DNA of 64,000 nt, from contig CM070576.1 in assembly GCA_036346355.1 (NCBI GenBank), positions 56,901,712-56,965,711 of the forward strand, written 5' to 3'. The DNA comes from Rhipidocladum racemiflorum (Eukaryota > Streptophyta > Magnoliopsida > Poales > Poaceae). Made by a program: the position numbers and the translations under genes. The notes beneath the pieces were generated by a model. It searched no databases and was not told the DNA's origin. It saw only the letters and a list, made by a program, of their open reading frames with translations. How positions within the stretch are numbered: the stretch's first letter is position 1; each line of letters opens with the position of its first letter. This document shows positions 31,313 to 41,962 of this stretch, one piece after another.

Positions 31313-34300
31313 CTATGGATAGAACCTTCTCAGCTTCTCTATGTTCCAGGCGTTTGCAAGGAGATTTCCTTCAGCGTCTTTGAGACGAAAGGTGCCGGGT
31401 CGAAGGATTTCTGCGATGGCGAAAGGGCCCTCCCAGGGCGGAGAGAGCTTGTGCTTGTCTTTCGCGGACTGGACTTGGCGTAGCACTAAGTCGCCGACTT
31501 CGAACGACCGGCCGCGAACCCGTCGGTCGTGGTAGCGGCGCAGCGCCTGCTGATACTTGGCCGACCGTAAGACTGCGACGTCTCGCGCCTCGTCGAGTTG
31601 GTCGAGGTCGTCTTGCTGTGCCTCCAGCCCCCGTGCGCTGTTGTAGTTCTGCACTCTTGGCGCGCCGTACTCGAGGTCGGTCGGGAGGACGGCCTCCGCT
31701 CCGAATACCAAGAAAAAAGGCGTGAACCCGGTCGACCGGGTCGGCGTGGTTCGTAGGCTCCAGAGAACGGGAGGCAGCTCGGCGGCCCATCGCCCCGCGG
31801 ATTTCTTGATCGGCCGATCGAAGATTCGCGGCTTGAGTCCTGGAGGATCATGCCGTTGGCCCGCTTCGGCCTGGCCGTTGGCGCGAGTGCGCCATCGCCG
31901 CCTTGATCGACTCGGATATTGAATTCGTCACAGAACTCGAGGAACTCCTTCCCCGTGAACTGCGTCCCATTGTCGGTGATGATGGAGTTGGGCACCCCGA
32001 AGCGGTAGACAATGTCGAGGAAGAAGCCTGCTGCCTGAGCCGATGTGATCGTTGCCAACGGCTTGGCTTCTATCCACTTGGTGAATTTGTCTACGGCGAC
32101 GAGTAAGTGAGTGAAGCCCCCGAGCGCCTTTTTGAAGGGCCCGACCAGATCGAGCCCCCAAACCGCGAAGGGCCACGTGATGGGGATTGTCTGCAGGGCT
32201 TGCGCGGGCAGGTGTGTCTGCCTGGCGAAGAATTGGCATCCTTCGCAGGTGCGGACGATTTGCGTCGCGTCCGCTACGGCGGTCGGCCAGTAGAAACCTT
32301 GTCGAAAGGCCTTTCCCACCAGGGATCGCGGTGCGGCATGGTGCCCACAGACCCCGTGGTGGATGTCGAGCAGAAGGTGCTTCCCTTGGTCGGCCAGGAT
32401 GCACTTCTGAAGGATTCCGGACGGGCTCCTTTTGTAGAGGGTATCGTCGACCAGGACAAAAGATTTGGCCCGCCGGGCGAGGCGCCGAGCCTCGGTGGTA
32501 TCGGCGGGGAGCGACCCGTCTGTCAACCGATCGACGAAGGGCTGTCTCCAGTCGGTCTCGATGTTTAGGATGCTCGAATCCGACCCGGGCGGGTGAGCGT
32601 CTGACCGAAAATCGGCCGGAGCATCCGCCTTCTGGGGGTCGGTGGCGCCCTCGGTGCTCGGGTCCAACCGGATTGATGGTCTACTGAGGTCGGAGACGAA
32701 GATTCCGGGGGGCACCGGCCCTTTTCCGGAGGCGAGGTTGGCGAGGGAGTTGGCCTCGCTGTTATAGCGCCGGTAACTGTGATGGAGCTCTAAACCCTTA
32801 AACTTTTCCTCGAGTTTGCGGACCTCCAGGCAGTAGGCGGCCATCCGAGCGTCGCGGGGCTCGGTGGCTTTCATCACTTGGTCGACGACCAATTTAGAGT
32901 CGCCGTGAACGTAGAGCCGACGTGCGCCCAGGTCGGCGGCGATCCGAAGGCCGTTGACGAGGGCTTCGTACTCGGCGACATTGTTGGTGGCGTCGAAGAG
33001 CAGACGGATGGCGTACTGGAGCTTGTTGCCGAGTGGGGAGATGATAACGACCCCCGCGCCGGCCCCGTTTTTGGTGTAGGATCCATCGAAGTACATCGTC
33101 CAGTACTCTGGGTCCTCGACCACCGCGGGGACTTGCGCCTCAGTCCACTCGGCGACGAAGTCCGCCAGGACCTGCGACTTGACCGCCGTCCGGGGGACGT
33201 ACGATACGTCGAGGCCGTTGAGCTCGAGAGCCCACTTGGCGATTCTTCCGGTGGCGTCGCGGTTGTGGACGACTTCTCCGAGCGGTGAGGAGGTTACCAC
33301 GGAGATGGGGTGTCGATCGAAGTAATGAGCGAGCTTCCTCTTGGTAATGAGCACTGAGTACAGCAGCTTCTGTATTTGGGGGTATCGGACCTTTGTTTCG
33401 GAGAGTACCTCGCTGACGAAGTAGACCGGTCTCTGCACCTTGAAGACGCGGCCTTCCTCCGCTCGCTCCACAACGAGCGCCGCGCTGACGACCTGAGTCG
33501 TGGCGGCGATGTAGAGGAGCAAGGGCTCCTGTGGCTCCGGGGCGACCAGGACCGGAGGCGAGGTCAGGAAAGCTTTCAGTCGACTGAGAGCTTCCTGAGC
33601 TTCGTGGGTCCAGCAGAAGCGGTCGGACTTCTTCATCAGCTTGTAGAGTGGCATCCCGCGCTCGCCGAGGCGGATCTGGCGGCTTAGTGCCGCGAGGCAC
33701 CCCATCAGCCTCTGGACCCCCTTCAGATCGTTGATTGGCCCCATCCTTGTGATGGCGGAGATCTTATCACGGTTGGCTTCGATGCCGCGCTCGGAGACGA
33801 TGAATCCCAGCAGCTTGCCCTTGGGGACCCCGAAGACGCATTTCTCGGGGTTGAGCTTTATGCGAAACCGTCGGAGGTTCGCAAAAGTCTCCTCCAGGTC
33901 GGCGATGAGGGCATCGGCCTTCCTGGTTTTGACAACGATGTCGTCGACGTAGGCCTCGATGTTACGGCCACTTTGGTGCGAAAAACACGCTGCATACACG
34001 GCCGGTATGTGGCGCTGCGTTTTCGGACCAAAAGGCATCGTGGACGTAACGATCTGGCCGTACGGGGTGATGAAGGAGGTCACGAGCTGGTCGGACTCCT
34101 TCATCGCAATCTGGTGATAGCCCGAATAGGCATCTAAAAAAGAAAGGGACTCGCACCCGGCGGTGGAGTCCACGACCTGATCGATGTGAGGTAACGGGAA
34201 TGGGTCTTTCGGACAGGCCTTGTTAAGGCTCGTGTAGTCAACACACATTCTCCATTGCCCCGACTTTTTCTTTACAAGAACGGGATTGGCGAGCCACTCG

Positions 34301-34482
34301 GGGTGACGCACCTCCCTTACAAAGCCGGCGGCCAAAAGTTTGGCGATCTCTTCCCCAATGGCCCGACGCTTTTCTTCGTCGAAACGGCGCAGGCGTTGGG
34401 CGGCGGTGCAGATCCTTTCGGATGTTCGAGGAATGCTCGGCGACCTTCCTTCGAACTCCCAAAGATATCCGAGGGTCTCCAA
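31313..34482 (-). pseudogene. Gypsy pol: reverse transcriptase, RNase H, second RNase H, integrase
   Basis: A 998-codon frame (31486-34482) carries RT (VDYTSLNKACPKDPFPLP, active site YVDD in EAYVDDIVVK), the RT-linked RNase H, then a second RNase H-like domain (MYFDGSYTKNGAGAGV), and integrase with the HHCC finger (HHGVCGHH, CEGCQFF), DLVGPF and TDNGTQF. Duplicate RNase H is typical of Tat-lineage elements. After NIRVDQGGDG the frame shifts. The integrase C-terminus with the GPY/F-like module (PPWEGPFAIAEI) continues in another frame at 31313-31711. The N-terminal end of RT is also frame-broken near 34480. Confidence 0.9.
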
Positions 34483-34584
34483 GCGAAGACGTCTCGGTTT
34501 GCTCGGAGGAAGTCGACGAGCGCGCTTTCCTATTTGGCAGTGAGGGCGGCCCCGATCCGCACGGTCTTGGCGGGATCTTCGGGA

Positions 34585-35564
34585 TCAACTGTGACTTCCT
34601 TCGTGTCCTCCGCGGACTTGAAGGAGCTTGGCCCCGACTTGCCGGAGTCGGGGGCGGACTCGGGGGCCTTCTCCTGGAGCTGGGCGAGCTCGTGAGCGGC
34701 GACGGCCGAGGCGGCTCATCGCTCGCTCACAGTTATAAGCGAGCTGAAAAGACGTGGCCACGGTGATGACACCCTGCGGCCCTGGCATCTTCAGCTTGAG
34801 ATAGGTGTAGTTGGGGACCGCCATGAACTTCGCGTAGCACGACCGTCCCAAGATAGCGTGGTAGGAGCCGAGAAAGTCCACAACCTCGAAAGTGAGGCTC
34901 TCGGTGTGGAAGTTGTTCGGGCTCCCAAAGGTGACGGGCAAGCCGACCTGCCCGAGAGGGTGGGCCTGTTGGCCTGGGACGACGCCGTGGAAAGGCGCCT
35001 TGCTCGGCCGGAGGGCGGAGCGAGGGACCCCCAAGGCATCCAGGGTCTCAACATACATGATGTTGAGATCGCCGCCGATCCATGAGCACCTTGGTCGGTA
35101 ACCGTCCCCACGATGGGGTCGACGACGAGCGGGTAGCGTCCCGGGTGCGGGATGTGGTCGGGGTGGTCGGTCCGATCGAAGGCGATCGGGCACTCCGACC
35201 ACCTTAGGTAGGAGGGCACGACGGGGGTAGCCGTGTGAACCTCTCGGTGGGCGAGTTTTAGCCGTCGCTTGTCGGCGTAGCACTCTGCCCCTCCGAAGAT
35301 CATGAGGCAACCGTCGAGTTGTGGGAACTCGTCGGCTGGCTCATCGCCCTTCGCCCCGGCGTCGGGTGCCGAGTCGCGCTTCTTCCCCTTACCCCGCGAC
35401 GTCGTGGGGTTTTCGGAGAGAAATCGCTTCAAGACTTCGCAGTCCCGATACTTGTGTTTGACGGGATAGTCGTGGTTCGGGCACGGACTATCCATCAATT
35501 TTTTGAATCGGTCGGGCGTCTGCCGGGCCTGCTGTTTGGCAGGTCGGTCGGCAGCGGCGACCAT
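34585..35564 (-). pseudogene. Gypsy gag C-terminus and protease, active site disrupted
   Basis: 34791-35564 encodes the gag tail common in grass Gypsy elements (CPNHDYPVKHKYRDCEVLKR). The protease continues in a second frame (34585-35310) with NIMYVETLDALG and FHTESLTFEVVDF. At the expected catalytic motif near 35080-35095 the bases read ATGGATCGGCGGCGATCTC: one C is inserted and the Ser codon is missing relative to an M-D-G-G-S-D-L pattern. This is where the frame changes. Confidence 0.8.
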
Positions 35565-37330
35565 TCGGCCTCCAGCGACCTGCTTCCTTCCGCTTCCTTT
35601 TGTCGGGGCGGTCGGAAGGCGGCGCCTCGATTGGTGCTTTGCGGGCCGTCTTCCTTTCGAAGATGGCCCCCACGGCCTCGCCGAGGCGTGATTGGTGGCG
35701 ATGTCGAGGAGCTCCTTGGTGGTCCGGGGTTTCGCCTGACACCCAACTTGTGGACCAGGGCCTCGTGACGTGGTGCCGTAGATGAAACGCCCGACGGCGT
35801 CGGCGTCACGGATGTCGGGGAGCTCGTTGCCTTTCTTTGGGAGAAGCGGCGGATGTAGTCCCGGAGGGTTTCCCCCGGCTGCTGCTTGCAGCTCTTCAGG
35901 TCCCAGGAGTTGCCAGGGCGTTTGTATGTGCCCTGGAAGTTCCCGACGAAAAGGCTCGTCAGGTCGGCCCAGCTGCCGATGGTGTCTGCGGGCAGGTACT
36001 CGAGCCAGGCTCGAGCTGAGTCCGCAAGGTAGATGGGGAGATACTGGATGATGAAGGAGTCGTCCGTCGCTCCCCCCGCTCGGCAGGCGAGCCGGTAGTC
36101 TTCTAGCCAGACACTGGGGTTGGTGGCCCCTGTGTATTTGGCTATGTTAGTCGGGGCCCGGAACCTGGTCGGGAAGCCGGCGTTGCGGACGGCGCGCGTA
36201 AACGCCCGTGGCCCGGGGCCATCAGGACCCTGGTCACGGTGCTCGCGCGGTCCGCTATCGGCGACCTGCGAGGGTGCCGTCGCGTCGACAGCTCTCCTTC
36301 GCGCCTCGAGGGTGGCGCGAAGATCATACTTGTCCCCCAGGCGGTGGCGCACCGGGGTGTATGATGCCTGGGGGAGTTCGTGGAGCGGGGCCGTCTTGGC
36401 TGGGCTCTGTCGACCCTGTGAGGGGGAGTGGCCCAGGCGGCCCGAGGTGGCGCCTGACCGTCGGGAGCCGGAGCCTTGGGCGTGCTGAATGGCAAGACGT
36501 TCTACCAGCCCCCGGAGGTTCTGGTAGGTAGCCTTGGCTTCTGGCTCCGTTGTCTCAGGCAGTCCGCGGAGCAGCATTGCCGCCGCAGCGATGTTCTGGT
36601 TGGCGTGGGGGAAGAACGGAAGATCGCCCGCCTCGCCTAGCGGTGATGCACTGGCGCTGGCGCGCGTGCGCCAGGACGAGTGGCGGCTCGGTGTCGTTGC
36701 TCCAGTCGGCCTGAAGTTTGTCGAGCTCGGCCTTTCGGGCCTCCAGCTCCTCGCGCCGCTGATGGAGGTCGGCGAGGCGCCGCTGGTGGCGCGCGTCGTC
36801 TTCCTGTTGGGATTCCTCCCGCCGTGCTTCGTCGCGCGGGAGGAGGGTCCCGAGGGTAGTGGGGGTGGAGGACGGTTCCGCCGCACCCGTCATATTGCAC
36901 TCTCGAGAGTTCATCCGGCGCGGGGGGTGCTCCCTGTCGGAGCAGGAGCCGTGGCTGGAGGAGTCCCCTAGTAGGTCGTGGAGGGAGGCAGGCGCGTAGC
37001 CAGCCATGGCCACGAGCCGGGAACTCGCGGAGGGCGAGATCCTTGCTCGTGGTGAGTCGCGCGTGGCGTTGTTTCCGAGGCGATGCCGCCGCGACGCAGG
37101 CCGCCGAGGAGGCCCGTGGCGGGGTCTCGAGGCGGAGGTTGCCGAGAACGTCGGCGACCACATCTAAGCTCGTGGAGGGCGCCCGGTCTCGGAGGGCGGC
37201 GGGGACGAGGACAAGCTCCCCTGCCGCGGTGACGATGAAGTCGAGGGCTCCGAAGCGGATCCAGTCGTTCCGAGCGAAAAAAGCCATCGGGGAGGAAGAC
37301 GGGAATCCGAAGGAGGATGCGGCGATGGCG
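35495..37330 (-). pseudogene. Gypsy gag (capsid region)
   Basis: The 463-codon frame 35495-36886 contains the Retrotrans_gag pattern: YTGATNPSVWLEDYRLAC, DDSFIIQYLPIYL, ARAWLEYLP, SWADLTSLFVGNFQGTY and GETLRDYIRRFSQ. Upstream gag (36555-37371) is in other frames, with a possible start near 37320. Several frameshifts prevent one continuous gag-pol. Confidence 0.85.
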
Positions 37331-37356
37331 CGCGACGCCCCTACCTGGCGCGCCAA

Positions 37357-38210
37357 CTGTCGGTGTTTCATGCACCGGCAATGCGAATTTATGGTCGGAG
37401 GGGGTCGCGCGCTCCCTCTCCCCGAATGGTCGACTCAAGAGGCCTGGTGTTTATACTGGTTCGGGCTGAACGTCCCTACTCCAGTTCGTGCTGTTGGGGT
37501 GTATGGAATTCAAGAAATGATCCGAAGGTTACAGACGAGACAAGGGGATCGCTTGATCTCCCGTGCGCTCGATGAGTTTTCTTTTTTACTTTCCTGATCG
37601 TGCTCCCCTTCCCCCTGGGGTCCTGCCTCTCCTTATATATCCGGAGGCGGCGGGTTACAAGTGGGAGTTGGAGAGAAAAAAGGAAGGGGTGCAGTACACC
37701 TAGGAGTCTGGTTTTCTGTCTCGTCGTCCGACCTCTGCCCGCCCCACGCAGGGTTGGTAGCCCAGTGGTGAGCGGTCTTTGGCTGGGCTGTCAGGATGAC
37801 ATACTGCTCTGTACGCCTGTCAGCATCGGTTGTTTTAATGGCGCTTGACCTTGGCTAGGCCTCGGGAGAGGGCGCCTCCCTCTTCGGCGTGTCAGGCGAC
37901 GGGACAGGGGCTTGACTTCTCGGCGGACCCTCTGATACCCTCGGGAAGGAGCTGTCTACCCTGGTACGGATGTCAGAGGGCGTCGCGTGCATAGAGCGGT
38001 TGGCCCTTCGAGTGTTAGTGGAGCCGTCAGGCCCGCAGCGCCTTGACACAGGAGGAGTCGAGTCGAGGCGGCCGCACAGATGCAGTTACGATCGGTGGCA
38101 GGCCGGACCTTTGTGGCCCACGAACTTGTTCCAGAACTGGGCTTTTGTAGGCCATCAGCCTGCTCGCGCTCTCGGGCTGATGGAGGTACCCATGGTACGG
38201 GTATTCGTCA
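37357..38210 (-). repeat. Upstream (5') LTR of the Gypsy element
   Basis: 854 bp, preceded on the plus strand by the primer-binding region (37335-37355) and followed by target copy CCTTC. Confidence 0.93.
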
Positions 38211-38499
38211 CCTTCTCTCTCAGTATTAACCAGTTAGACTATCCAGCTCGTCTCCCAACCTATTGGAGAGTTGGATACCAATTCATAGAACCCTAGCTAG
38301 CCAACCATATATCCATGTGCAAACCCCCTTCTTTGGCTGCACGTCCACCGACATAAGGTTCTAAATTTTGTTTTCGGTTCAAATCTCGTCACAAAATCCA
38401 TGATTTCGTCTAAACCTCGTTATTTTGGACAAAATACGAACGAAATTCAAAAAGTAAAATTCAAATCTGAAATTTTTTAGATCAGGATTTCCAAAATTC

Positions 38500-38850
38500 G
38501 GATAATGCTACTAAAGGCTGACCGATAAATTTCAACCAAACGAAAAATGGTTCAAACCATGTTAGAAAATTTTAAAAACTTTTGGAGGTCCTGATGCATC
38601 ACTAATATTCCCATAAAATTTTTATATGATGATCAAGTTTGAGGAATTTTTAAAAATTCTAACAATGCTACTAAAGGTTGACCGGTAAATTGCAACCAAA
38701 TGAAAAATGGTTCAAATCAGGTTAAAAAAATTCTAAAATTTTTTGTGGATGGTCCTGATGCATCACTAATGTTCCCATAAAATTTTTAGATAATGATCAA
38801 GCTAGAGGAATTTATAGAAATTGTGACGGTGCTATTGTCCTAATAAAAGC
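38500..38850. repeat. AT-rich tandem repeat, about 160-bp monomer
   Basis: AATGCTACTAAAGG(C/T)TGACC recurs at 38504 and 38664, and a partial third unit starts near 38827. Each unit contains GAAAAATGGTTCAAA, CCTGATGCATCACTAAT and CCCATAAAATTTTTA. Monomer length is in the usual satellite range, but the sequence is not a plant centromere repeat that I recognise. Confidence 0.7.
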
Positions 38851-39725
38851 CCTACATTGCTACATGTATTGCTTCCATATATTTGATTTAGCAACTAGAA
38901 CAAGTTTAAAATTGTTGAACTTTTATATAAGGGTTCTGTGGCAGTGATTAAGCTCTTATAAAAATTTGGAATCATGATCACACTCAAGCGTAGAGCATCT
39001 CAACATCCAAAAATTAAGCAACAGTCTCCCTTCTAGAGTAACTGTGTGTACAAATAACTGAAATTAGGTAACTGAACCTTGATTCATACTAAGAAAGTTG
39101 AGATGGCCTAGTGGTCTCCTATCAAGATTAAGTGATCTCCTATCAACCTGATTACATATATTGCACATGGCAGAAAAAGTTGGAAACTTGATTCCATACT
39201 ATGAACTTGATGTCTTTATATTTATTGCAGGTTAAATTACTTGTACCAGCTAGTTACTGATTGGGAATAGTTCCTGTACTATTCTAGTGAAAATGAATGC
39301 GACTGAAAATGTTGTGCTGCTTAGTATGAAAGGAAAAACAATATGTGAATAGTGAATATGTACAACTTAGTTGGATTAGACTTCAACACATGGTGCTTGC
39401 CCTGTTGGCGCTGGTTTAGCCCCTCTACCGAGAGGGCACAAGATCAAATCCCATCCTTGGCAAAGAAAACATTTTTTTAGTTGCAATTTACCAAACTGGA
39501 CCAAAACTATCCAAAAAATCCAATCCGTTCAAGAAATCTTTCAAACCGGTCCAAAAGGCCAAAATTTTGACAAAATTCACCAAGCTTTCTATAGCAATTT
39601 GATTTTTTTTAAAAAAATTATTATTTCACTGGGATTATGAATCTTGGGGACTGAATTCCGAGATTTTGTCAAAATTTCTTGAAATTTCACCAGGATTTTG
39701 AACCTGACCGGTACAACACAACGTA
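38851..39725. other. Intergenic DNA with a weak tRNA-like patch
   Basis: TGGTTTAGCCC...GATCAAATCCC (39412-39455) weakly resembles a SINE head. TGGCCTAGTGG at 39109-39119 resembles an A box without a partner. AT-rich TCAAAATTT words at 39480-39720 belong to the same old repeat class as 4870-5240. No gene seen. Confidence 0.35.
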
Positions 39726-40193
39726 ATGCAAGAAAACAACTGTTGTGATCGCGCCATGGCCATCCCTGCCACCCTCCTCATCACATTGGGCCTCTACGTC
39801 GGTGTGTCCATGAGCGTCTCATTGGGCCTCACGTTCTGCGCCACATTCGCCGTCTCCCTCCTCTTTGTGGCACGTGCGATGTCGCCGGAGCTCGTCGATG
39901 GTGTCTTTGACCTAGTGGATGCCTGTGTGTAGCAAGAGGTGTGCCTCACCTGCGCCGTCATCGTCTCGACCTACCCCAACATCGAGGTCGACGCCCAGCG
40001 TCTAACAGATGCGGTGCGGGGCCACCCCGTGGCTGCGCACATCTACGCTTGGGCCGAGTAACACACGCAGTGCGCCCGCCTGTTCATCATGGAAGGGGTG
40101 GACGGCTTCAAGAGGAGGGCGACAGCGAAGTTGAGCCACCTCATGGAAGCGATGATCATGGCAATTTCCTGGTCCTATCTGATCGCCACGTGA
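39726..40193 (+). pseudogene. Broken membrane-protein-like gene, unknown family
   Basis: One frame reads for 155 codons with two in-frame stops (TAG at 39930, TAA at about 40059). The first 69 codons hold two hydrophobic segments (IPATLLITLGLYVGVSMSVSLG and TFCATFAVSLLFVARA). The continuation (VCLTCAVIVSTYPNIEVDAQR, VDGFKRRATAKLSHLMEAM) is GC-rich and still protein-like. It looks like a decayed or retroposed gene. I do not recognise the family and no introns are evident. Confidence 0.5.
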
Positions 40194-41140
40194 TCACTCT
40201 GGCCGCGACCATTTTGTTTAACGTGGCTCTCGTGGACGCTAAAAGCCGAGCCCCATGATACCACCTCTGTCGGACCCCGGAAAATACCTCCGAAATCCTC
40301 TATGTATCCTATACTAATCTAGGAACAGGTTGTACACACATTAAAAGTGAAATCACAATATATCTAGTGTATTTTAGAGCTACAAAATGAGTGGCACACA
40401 GGCCAACAAGTAAAAAAATGATTAAATAAAAGCAGCGGAAATAAAGAACAATAGAAGAACCCAATTGAATTACCATAGGAAATTGACTGGAGAAGCGTCC
40501 TAGTCCAAATGGTACTCACCATAAAATGCAATATTAATATAAAGGTGACAAAGGCAGGCTGTATGGTTGATTTTAGCACAAAGCAGTAATTTTTTAAATA
40601 TTTTAAGTAATTTAAAATCGCATAATTTTGAGGAAATTTTATTTTTAAATGACTTTCAACACATGAATCACTCCAGGAGTTAATCCAAAATTTTCTATGA
40701 TGGACTCACTCCATCCCAATCTCATTTTCTAAACTTATTTTTGAAACACCAAAATCTAATATGTGAATGGCTTGCTCGACATGCCCATAACTGCGGAGAC
40801 AGCTAATCGATTAGTTTTATACTCTGCAGAGATTATACAACTTTACCCACAATACATAATTGTTTCTTTGCGCCTACACATTTCCTATGTGTGTGATAGA
40901 GAAAATCACGATAAGACCCCTATAAAAAAACCCATATGTGCGTTGTATTTCACTGTTTGGGAGCTAGATCTGTAATTTTATGAGAGAAGTAGCTAAATGC
41001 GAAAAATAATTACAGCAACTGGGCGGGCTAGATTAAGAAAAATTTCGAAAGTGAGAGAGAGAGAGGAGGGAATCTCCGTCGCATCGTGGCTCTGTCCTTG
41101 CAGCCTGCTCACGCCCCATTACAGTACAATATTACTGTTA
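40194..41140. other. Intergenic sequence, no gene seen
   Basis: TGTCGGACCCCGG at 40268 looks like an LTR start but no partner end was found. The rest is AT-rich and non-coding. Confidence 0.4.
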
Positions 41141-41144
41141 CTAG

Positions 41145-41415
41145 TTACATGCCCGTGCGTTGCTACGAAAAACAAAATTGATAACGAAAAATAAAGATTA
41201 AAAAATAAAAAAAATATTTCACAAGATCAAACATCTATCTTTAACGTTTCGTTTCTTGCGAAAGCTGGCTAATTAAAGCAACGCTTCGTTTTTTGCGTAG
41301 GGCAATTAAGCAGGGCAATTAAGTAGGGCAATTAAGCAGAGCAATTAATGACATGGGTAGAACTCACCACTGCCACCAACTACTGCTTTATAATAGTAGT
41401 AGAAAAGCTCTGTGC
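41145..41415. repeat. Dispersed repeat starting TACATGCCCGTGCGTTGC, with a 13-bp tandem
   Basis: CTAGTTACATGCCCGTGCGTTGC is the start of a repeat class widespread in grasses. It ends near TTATAATAGTAGTAG. Inside, AGGGCAATTAAGC is repeated four times at 41299-41350 with a 13-bp period. Confidence 0.5.
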
Positions 41416-41962
41416 CATTGTACTGCATTGCGTCCAAGGGAATTAACGGTTTGAGACTCATTTATTAGATTTTACCAACATCAAGACGAAGAAAATGGAA
41501 TCATCTTGAGGTTTCTCTTTTATGGGGGGTGGAATAGCAAAATACCCGTGGGAACTGAAAGCTTCCCATCTTTCTTTGAAATCAATATTGGAGTCCAACA
41601 AGTTCCTCAAAATAATGAACCGTAATTATCCACGCCAATAGGATATACATACACCGATAAAGAAGAACTAAGCTATGGTAAAAAAATAAACGCGCCTCTG
41701 TATACTCGTATTTTCTGCCGAACGCTAAGGCCTGGAGGCTTCTGGAGTTGGACCCGAATATGTGCAGAGTCGAAAGGAGGACGGGAATGCAAATCTCACA
41801 CCGAGAGCATGACCAGTAAATAGAGCAGCAGCAGTCTTGTTTGGGCCCCGTGAACGTGCATCCCAAGGAGGCGATCAGAGCACAGTGTCATCATTTCAAA
41901 TTGGGCTCCATCTAGTCCATAGCCTGTAGGAAACAGCCACAGAGAGAGAGAGAGAGAGAGAG

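Larger units (their letters stand above)
24319..38210 (-). mobile_element. Gypsy LTR retrotransposon, Tat/Grande type, 13.9 kb
   Basis: LTRs of 844 and 854 bp (TGTCGGTG...ATTCGTCA) lie at 24319-25162 and 37357-38210. The target duplication CCTTC is exact (24314-24318, 38211-38215). Gag, protease, RT, RNase H and integrase follow on the minus strand. The primer-binding region next to the upstream LTR reads TGGCGCGCCAGGTAGG, and the polypurine tract next to the downstream LTR reads GCTCGGGGGCTAC. Very large size, a second RNase H-like domain, and a spliced antisense gene between pol and the 3' LTR are the marks of the Tat lineage (Grande, Ogre, Retand). Coding regions have several frameshifts, so this copy is probably not autonomous. 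Confidence 0.95.

Noticed and set aside
31722..33288. Long plus-strand frames across Gypsy pol as genes
   Set aside because: They are shadows of the minus-strand pol frame, created by its GC-rich codon use.
39412..39455. A SINE or tRNA gene at this patch
   Set aside because: The B-box-like word is poor and no tail or target duplication was found. Kept only as a weak note.
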